Below are positions 59,620 to 64,000 of a DNA stretch of 64,000 nucleotides, one piece after another. The position numbers and the translations under genes are program-made. Origin of the DNA: JAVKSL01 sp050744225 (GTDB lineage: Bacteria; Actinomycetota; Acidimicrobiia; Acidimicrobiales; JAJPHD01); NCBI GenBank assembly GCA_050744225.1, contig JBOGGT010000134.1, positions 5,365 to 69,364 of the forward strand, read 5' to 3'. Every line of letters starts with the position of its first letter. The first letter of the stretch is position 1. The notes beneath the pieces are model-generated. The model was not told the origin of the DNA. It worked only from the letters and a program-made list of their open reading frames with translations, and did no database searches.

Positions 59620-60510
59620 TCAGGGAGCGCTCAGCACCACTGCTGGCTTGACCCTGCCCTGGCCATCACCACACCGTTCGTAGACCGCCAGCAGCGAGCC
59701 GGCCCCGTCGAGCAGTGCCCACGGCCCGGCCTCGTTGGCGTGCACGCCAAGTGACGTTCCGTCCAGCACCGCCCCGTGGGAGATCGGGCCGCAAAGCTCC
59801 CCGTCGACTGGTACCGACGCCAGGTCCCGCATTGCCTGTGCGGGCGACAGCACCCTGGCGGCAGGGTCGGCAGCCAGACCCTCAATGGTCGTGGACTCCT
59901 CGACGCTGAAAGAACCCACCGACAACCGGCGGAGAGCGGCGAGGTGCGCGCCGCCGCCAAGGGCCGTACCGAGGTCGGCGGCAAGCGTGCGGACATAGGT
60001 CCCGGACGAGCATTTCACGTCGATGCCGAACCTGCTGGGCTCGCCGGTTGGCCTCACAACCAGTCGGTGGACCACCACTGGACGAGCCTCGCGCTCCACC
60101 TCGATGCCGGCACGCGCCAACTCGTGTAGGCGGCGCCCACCAACTTTGATCGCAGAGACCATTGGGGGCACCTGGAGGATCGGGCCGGTTAGGTCTGCGG
60201 CTGCTTCTTCCATGTCGGCCAGGCTCACCGACGACATCTCCCACCTCCCGGTCACCTCGCCCGAAGCATCGAGGGTGGAGGTGGCAACGCCCAGGATCAC
60301 CTCACCGAGGTAGTGCTTGGGCAAACCGCTCAGGTAGCGCATGAGACGAGTCGCCCGGCCCAGCCCAACCAGGAGCACTCCCGTCGCATCGGGGTCCAGC
60401 GTCCCGGCATGACCCACCCGGCGCTGCCCGATAATCCCCCTGCAACGTGCGACGACATCATGAGAGGTCCACCCGGCTTCCTTGTCCAGTACCACCAACC
60501 CGTCGATCAC
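59620..60510 (-). CDS. truB: tRNA pseudouridine-55 synthase TruB (296 aa)
   Basis: Makes pseudouridine 55 in the T-loop of tRNAs. Begins IDGLVVLDKEAGWTSHDVVARCRG; the catalytic Asp39 is in VGHAGTLDPDATGVLLVGLGRATRL; VPPMVSAIKVGGRRLHELARAG and CSSGTYVRTLAADLG are conserved, with a C-terminal extension as in actinobacteria. The GTG start overlaps the rbfA stop (GTGA). Last gene of infB-ylxP-rbfA-truB. Confidence 0.96.
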   Translation of the reverse strand: MIDGLVVLDKEAGWTSHDVVARCRGIIGQRRVGHAGTLDPDATGVLLVGLGRATRLMRYLSGLPKHYLGEVILGVATSTLDASGEVTGRWEMSSVSLADMEEAAADLTGPILQVPPMVSAIKVGGRRLHELARAGIEVEREARPVVVHRLVVRPTGEPSRFGIDVKCSSGTYVRTLAADLGTALGGGAHLAALRRLSVGSFSVEESTTIEGLAADPAARVLSPAQAMRDLASVPVDGELCGPISHGAVLDGTSLGVHANEAGPWALLDGAGSLLAVYERCGDGQGRVKPAVVLSAP

Positions 60511-60941
60511 GGCAGGGGTTCCTCAGCAGAGTCAGCCCTCAACTCCTCGGCGGCGGCAGGCGCTTCGGCGCCGGCGACTCGACGAAGGACCTCTTCGATC
60601 CGGTTGCCGGCCAAGATGGCTGGATCCTGTGCAAAAGCCAGGCGCGGAGTCCGCTTCATTCGGAGCTGGGAACCGATCGCTGCCTGCAGCTTCACTCGAA
60701 CCTCGACCAAGGCCTGCTCAGCCGGGATCTCCAACTGGGCAAACAGGACCTTCGCGTGCCGCTGGTCGGGCTCGGCCACCACACCCGTAACGGTGAGGAG
60801 CCGGAGTCGATCGTCGGTATCGGCGAGCCGCTCCAACTCCTCTGCCACCACCTCGCGGAGCACCTGATTCAACCGCGCCACCCTTGGGTAGCGTTCGACC
60901 TGCTCGGGGACCCTCCGGTGGCGTCGGTGAGTAGAGCTCAT
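60507..60941 (-). CDS. rbfA: Ribosome-binding factor A (144 aa)
   Basis: Small KH-fold protein that aids 30S maturation. RVARLNQVLREVVAEELERLAD, LLTVTGVVAEPDQRHAKVLFAQL and LRMKRTPRLAFAQDPAI are family features. ATG 60941 overlaps the ylxP stop (ATGA), and its own stop overlaps truB, so translation is coupled across the operon. The C-terminus has a short Ala/Glu-rich tail. Confidence 0.94.
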   Translation of the reverse strand: MSSTHRRHRRVPEQVERYPRVARLNQVLREVVAEELERLADTDDRLRLLTVTGVVAEPDQRHAKVLFAQLEIPAEQALVEVRVKLQAAIGSQLRMKRTPRLAFAQDPAILAGNRIEEVLRRVAGAEAPAAAEELRADSAEEPLP

Positions 60942-61213
60942 GTCTCCAACCAGGATCGCTCCACCGAGATGACCTCCAGCTCGGGGTGCGACCACACGAA
61001 ACGCTCCACCTGATCGAGTACCTCCTCCACGTGTCCTGCGCTGCCCGCCACGGCGGCCATCGCAATCAGGGCGCGCTGGTGCAGGTCTTGGTGGTCCACC
61101 TCCGCCGCCGCCACCGAGAAGCGCTGCCGAGCACCCGCCAGGATCGGCTTGACCAGCCCACGCTTGTCTTTCAGGGTGCGACAATCCGGCAGGTGAAGGT
61201 CGAGGGCAACCAC
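60938..61213 (-). CDS. ylxP: DUF503 family protein YlxP (91 aa)
   Basis: Short conserved protein found next to infB and rbfA in many Gram-positives. GVVALDLHLPDCRTLKDKRGLVKPILAGARQRFSVAAAEVDHQDLHQRALIA is the full family core. GTG start 2 nt after the infB stop; the longer frame reads into infB. YlxP has been linked to ribosome assembly in the literature; no activity is visible in the sequence. Confidence 0.9.
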   Translation of the reverse strand: MVALDLHLPDCRTLKDKRGLVKPILAGARQRFSVAAAEVDHQDLHQRALIAMAAVAGSAGHVEEVLDQVERFVWSHPELEVISVERSWLET

Positions 61214-61215
61214 GC

Positions 61216-64000
61216 CTACGTGCGTTTGATCTCCCGCTCCTCGAAGGTCTCGATAATGTCGCCGCCGTGCAGGTCCTGGAAGTCCGAAAGCCCGACCCCG
61301 CACTCAAAGCCAGTGGCGACCTCACGAACATCGTCCTTGAAGCGCTTCAGGGAGGTGATGGTCCCCTTCCAGATGACGACCCCCTCCCGCAGGAATCGGA
61401 CCTTCGAGCCGCGGGTGATGACCCCGCTGCGCACCTGGCAGCCAGCCACCGCGCCGATCCGGGGCACCCGGAAGACCTCGCGCACCTCGGCTTCCCCGGT
61501 GACCACCTCCTCGAATTCCGGGGCGAGCATCCCCACCATCGCCGCCTCGATCTCTTCGAGGACCTTGTAGATGATCTCGTAGGTGCGTATATCGACACCC
61601 TGGTTGGCCGCCATCTCCCTGGACCGCCGGTCCGGGCGGACATTGAAGCCGATGATGGTGGCAGTTGAGGCGGTGGCCAACTGCACGTCGTACTCGGTAA
61701 TGCCCCCCACGGCCCGATGCAGGAACCGGAGCTTCACGTCGTCGCGCTCCAGCTTGCGAAGCGCCTCGGTGAGCGCCTCCAGAGACCCTTGAACATCTGC
61801 CTTCAAGACCAGGTTCAGGGTGGCGGTCTCGCCCCGTTGAATCTGCTCGAAGATGTCCTCGAGCTTGGCCCCGGGTGTGGCGGACGGCGTGGGAGTGTAA
61901 CCAGCCACCCGGATCCGGTGGCCGCGCTTTTCCCCGATGGTGCGCGCGGTTGCCTGGTTGGTCGTCTCACGAAGCTCGTCCCCAGCTCCGGGCACATCCG
62001 AAAAACCCAGAACCTGGACGGGGGTGGAGGGAGTCGCGCGCTTCAGGTTGTGACCCCGGTCGTCCAGCAAGGCCCTCACCTTGCCCCAGGCGGCACCGGC
62101 CACCACGAAGTCTCCCACGTCGAGATGACCGCGCTGGACCAGAACAGTGGCCACCGGTCCCCGACCGACGTCCAGGTTGGCCTCCAGGACCACCCCATGC
62201 GCTCGACCCTCCGGGTTGGCCTTCAGGTCCAGGACCTCCGCCAACACCAGCAGCTGCTCCAACAGGTCATCAACCCCGATGTTCTGAAGGGCCGAAAGCT
62301 CGACCATGATTGTGTCCCCGCCCCACTCCTCTGGGACCAGCCCGTGCTCGGCGAGCTGCTGGCGCACGCGGTTGGGGTCGGCGTCAGCCCGATCGACCTT
62401 GTTGATCGCCACCATGATCGGAACCTCTGCCGCCTTGGCGTGGTTGATAGCTTCAATGGTCTGAGGCATGACCCCGTCGTCTGCGGCCACCACCAGGACC
62501 ACGATGTCGGTGACTTTGGCCCCTCTGGCACGCATGGCGGTGAAAGCCTCGTGACCGGGAGTGTCGATAAAGGTGATGAGCTGGCCGGCTACCTCGGCCT
62601 GGTAGGCCCCGATGTGCTGGGTGATCCCTCCCGCCTCGCCGGCCACCACGTTGGTTTCGCGGATCCGGTCCAACAGCTTGGTCTTGCCGTGGTCCACGTG
62701 GCCCATGACCGTTACCACCGGGGGACGTGGCTGTGCCAGGCCCTCCTCGTCGTCCTCCTCGTCATCACCGAAGTAACGGGCCTGCAGAGCAGCTTCCTGT
62801 TCCTCTCCGGGATCGACCAGTCGGACGGTGGCGCCGAGCTCGGCGGCAAACAATTCGATCATGTCTTCGGTAAGCCCCTGGGTAACGCTCACCAGCTCAC
62901 CCTGGAGCAGCAGGAACCTGACCACATCACCCGCGGACCGGTTCAGCTTGGGACCGAGGTCCTGGGCGTTCGAACCGCGCTCGACGATTACCTCACCTTC
63001 GGGTACTGACGCGTTAGACGGGGTGTAGCTGGTGGGTTGGGCCGGCTCGAGCTCCTCCATGGGGCGGCGGCGGCGGCGACCCCCCGAGCGCCTCTGTGGC
63101 CTCCCTCGCATGCCCGGGCCTCCGCGCGTCCCGGGAGCACCAGAGCCAGGACCCCTGCCACCACCCCCAGGACCTGCTCCAGGAGCGCCGCCGCGCCCGC
63201 CGGCATAGCTGGGAGCGCCTCCGGGTCGGCCCGGTGCGTAGCCAGACGAGCCGGCTGGACCCCGCGAAGCGTAACCAGAAGCGCCACCAGAAGCGCCACC
63301 AGACGAGCCACCAGGACGGTTGGGGTAAGCCGGACGGCTGGGTGCTCCGCCCGAGGAGCCCGGTGCACCGCCGGACGGCGTTCCTGTACGACCGGAGGGA
63401 AAGGCAGGTCGATTGGATCCCGAGAAGCCCGGACGAACTGCTCCGGGGCCAGACCCAGGTCCTGCTGGGCGACCTCGAGCGCCAGCACCGGGTGGACTCC
63501 CGGACGCCCCGGGTCGGGGGGCGCCCGAACCAACTGGCGAGGACCGGCGCGGCGAAACCATAGATGCCGGCGGAGGGGGGCGTCGACCGCCCTGGCCAGG
63601 CGGGGGAGGGATCGGCTTGCCGGTGAGAGAGCGGGGCGGACCGCCAGGGGGCGGGGGGATCGGCTTGCCGGTGAGAGAGCGGGGCGAACCTCCCGCCGAC
63701 ACCGGTCCCGGCCTAGGCGCCGAGGGCCGCGCTGGCGCGGCGGCGCGCTCACCCTGGGGGCTACGCGACGTAGATCCAGTCTCCCCGGACCTTGAACTGG
63801 TGTCGGGCAAGCGAGGTCCCGGCCCCGACGAGCGGGTTCCTGCGCCGCTACGAGATCCAGCGGCGCGGCTGCCACCAGGACGGATGGCATCCTGTGAGGT
63901 TGCACCCGTCGCCCGGGGGGAAGGCCCGGCGGGGGCGGCGGGGGCGGCGGCGGATCGGGGGGCGGGCGCGGCGGATCGGGCGGGCGCGGCGGTTGGGGCG
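61216..64000 (-). CDS. infB: Translation initiation factor IF-2 (5' end outside window)
   Basis: GTPase that brings initiator tRNA to the 30S subunit. The GTPase domain shows G1 GHVDHGKT, G3 DTPGHEAF and G4 NKVD, followed by domain II and the C-terminal fMet-tRNA-binding part (FNVRPDRRSREMAANQGVDIRTYEIIYKVLEEIEAAM is typical). The long N-terminal region is Pro/Gly/Ser/Arg-rich, as in actinobacterial IF-2, and includes a duplicated PRSLTGKPIPPPPG segment. The frame is open to the window edge, so the start is missing. First of infB-ylxP-rbfA-truB. Confidence 0.95.
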   Translation of the reverse strand, partial: APTAAPARSAAPAPRSAAAPAAPAGPSPRATGATSQDAIRPGGSRAAGSRSGAGTRSSGPGPRLPDTSSRSGETGSTSRSPQGERAAAPARPSAPRPGPVSAGGSPRSLTGKPIPPPPGGPPRSLTGKPIPPPPGQGGRRPPPPASMVSPRRSSPVGSGAPRPGASGSPPGAGARGRPAGPGSGPGAVRPGFSGSNRPAFPSGRTGTPSGGAPGSSGGAPSRPAYPNRPGGSSGGASGGASGYASRGPAGSSGYAPGRPGGAPSYAGGRGGAPGAGPGGGGRGPGSGAPGTRGGPGMRGRPQRRSGGRRRRRPMEELEPAQPTSYTPSNASVPEGEVIVERGSNAQDLGPKLNRSAGDVVRFLLLQGELVSVTQGLTEDMIELFAAELGATVRLVDPGEEQEAALQARYFGDDEEDDEEGLAQPRPPVVTVMGHVDHGKTKLLDRIRETNVVAGEAGGITQHIGAYQAEVAGQLITFIDTPGHEAFTAMRARGAKVTDIVVLVVAADDGVMPQTIEAINHAKAAEVPIMVAINKVDRADADPNRVRQQLAEHGLVPEEWGGDTIMVELSALQNIGVDDLLEQLLVLAEVLDLKANPEGRAHGVVLEANLDVGRGPVATVLVQRGHLDVGDFVVAGAAWGKVRALLDDRGHNLKRATPSTPVQVLGFSDVPGAGDELRETTNQATARTIGEKRGHRIRVAGYTPTPSATPGAKLEDIFEQIQRGETATLNLVLKADVQGSLEALTEALRKLERDDVKLRFLHRAVGGITEYDVQLATASTATIIGFNVRPDRRSREMAANQGVDIRTYEIIYKVLEEIEAAMVGMLAPEFEEVVTGEAEVREVFRVPRIGAVAGCQVRSGVITRGSKVRFLREGVVIWKGTITSLKRFKDDVREVATGFECGVGLSDFQDLHGGDIIETFEEREIKRT

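Overview
The window is a GC-rich, densely packed bacterial chromosome segment, most likely from an actinobacterium, possibly class Acidimicrobiia (the class is inference). Evidence for an actinobacterium: a guaA / guaB3 / groEL-groES / tsaD-rimI-tsaB-tsaE neighbourhood like the mycobacterial one, a mycothiol-type amidase (Mca), Rpf-like and NlpC/P60 wall hydrolases, CWB2 surface proteins, GTG/TTG starts, and many genes whose start codon lies 6-8 nt after a TANNNT box, as expected for leaderless mRNAs. No rRNA, tRNA, CRISPR array or transposase was seen.

Layout. 1-4.6 kb: start of a secreted protein, a NarL-type two-component pair, a small membrane protein coupled to a zinc-ribbon protein, and serA. 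4.7-20 kb is cell-surface rich: Rpf-like hydrolase, RodZ-C-like protein, a coupled flavin reductase / flippase-like / LmbE deacetylase / RmlC-like operon, two GT-C-like membrane proteins, an alternative oxidase, a large CWB2 (S-layer-like) protein, an AbrB-type antitoxin and a GT4 glycosyltransferase. 20-30 kb: ECF sigma factor with a coupled membrane protein, GT2, DUF6941, methyltransferase, a DUF885 / dienelactone hydrolase / PPOX operon, an eIF2B-like protein and fumC. 29.5-33.7 kb: two NlpC/P60 proteins, the second with CWB2 repeats, and a quinone oxidoreductase. 33.7-43 kb: YqgE, guaA, guaB3, a Uma2 protein and NDH-2, interspersed with pseudogenes (lipoprotein, beta-helix protein, two Uma2 copies, VapC, a TIGR03086-like fragment, a WYL fragment). 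43-49 kb: a four-gene operon with an MrfA-like helicase, an MrfB-like exonuclease, a catalytically degenerate PD-(D/E)XK-like protein and a Cas4/AddB-like Fe-S nuclease. 49-64 kb: MOSC protein, a GT-C-like protein, CIRCE-groES-groEL, tsaD-rimI-tsaB-tsaE, family 4 uracil-DNA glycosylase, pyrE, mca, and truB-rbfA-ylxP-infB (infB leaves the window).

Three genome-wide habits stand out. (1) In-frame tandem repeats, most with a 15-bp unit (five codons), sit inside or at the ends of many unrelated genes, including tsaD, NDH-2, the sigma factor and the DNA-repair operon. (2) Long near-perfect palindromes (arms of 16-25 bp, short loops, no U-tract) lie at gene boundaries; two of them are clearly copies of one another. 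(3) Several accessory genes are decayed by internal deletions, frameshifts or truncation.

The best candidate for a new system is the four-gene operon at 43.4-49.0 kb. It joins MrfAB-like repair enzymes to two Cas4-like cysteine-cluster proteins, one with an intact nuclease motif and one without.
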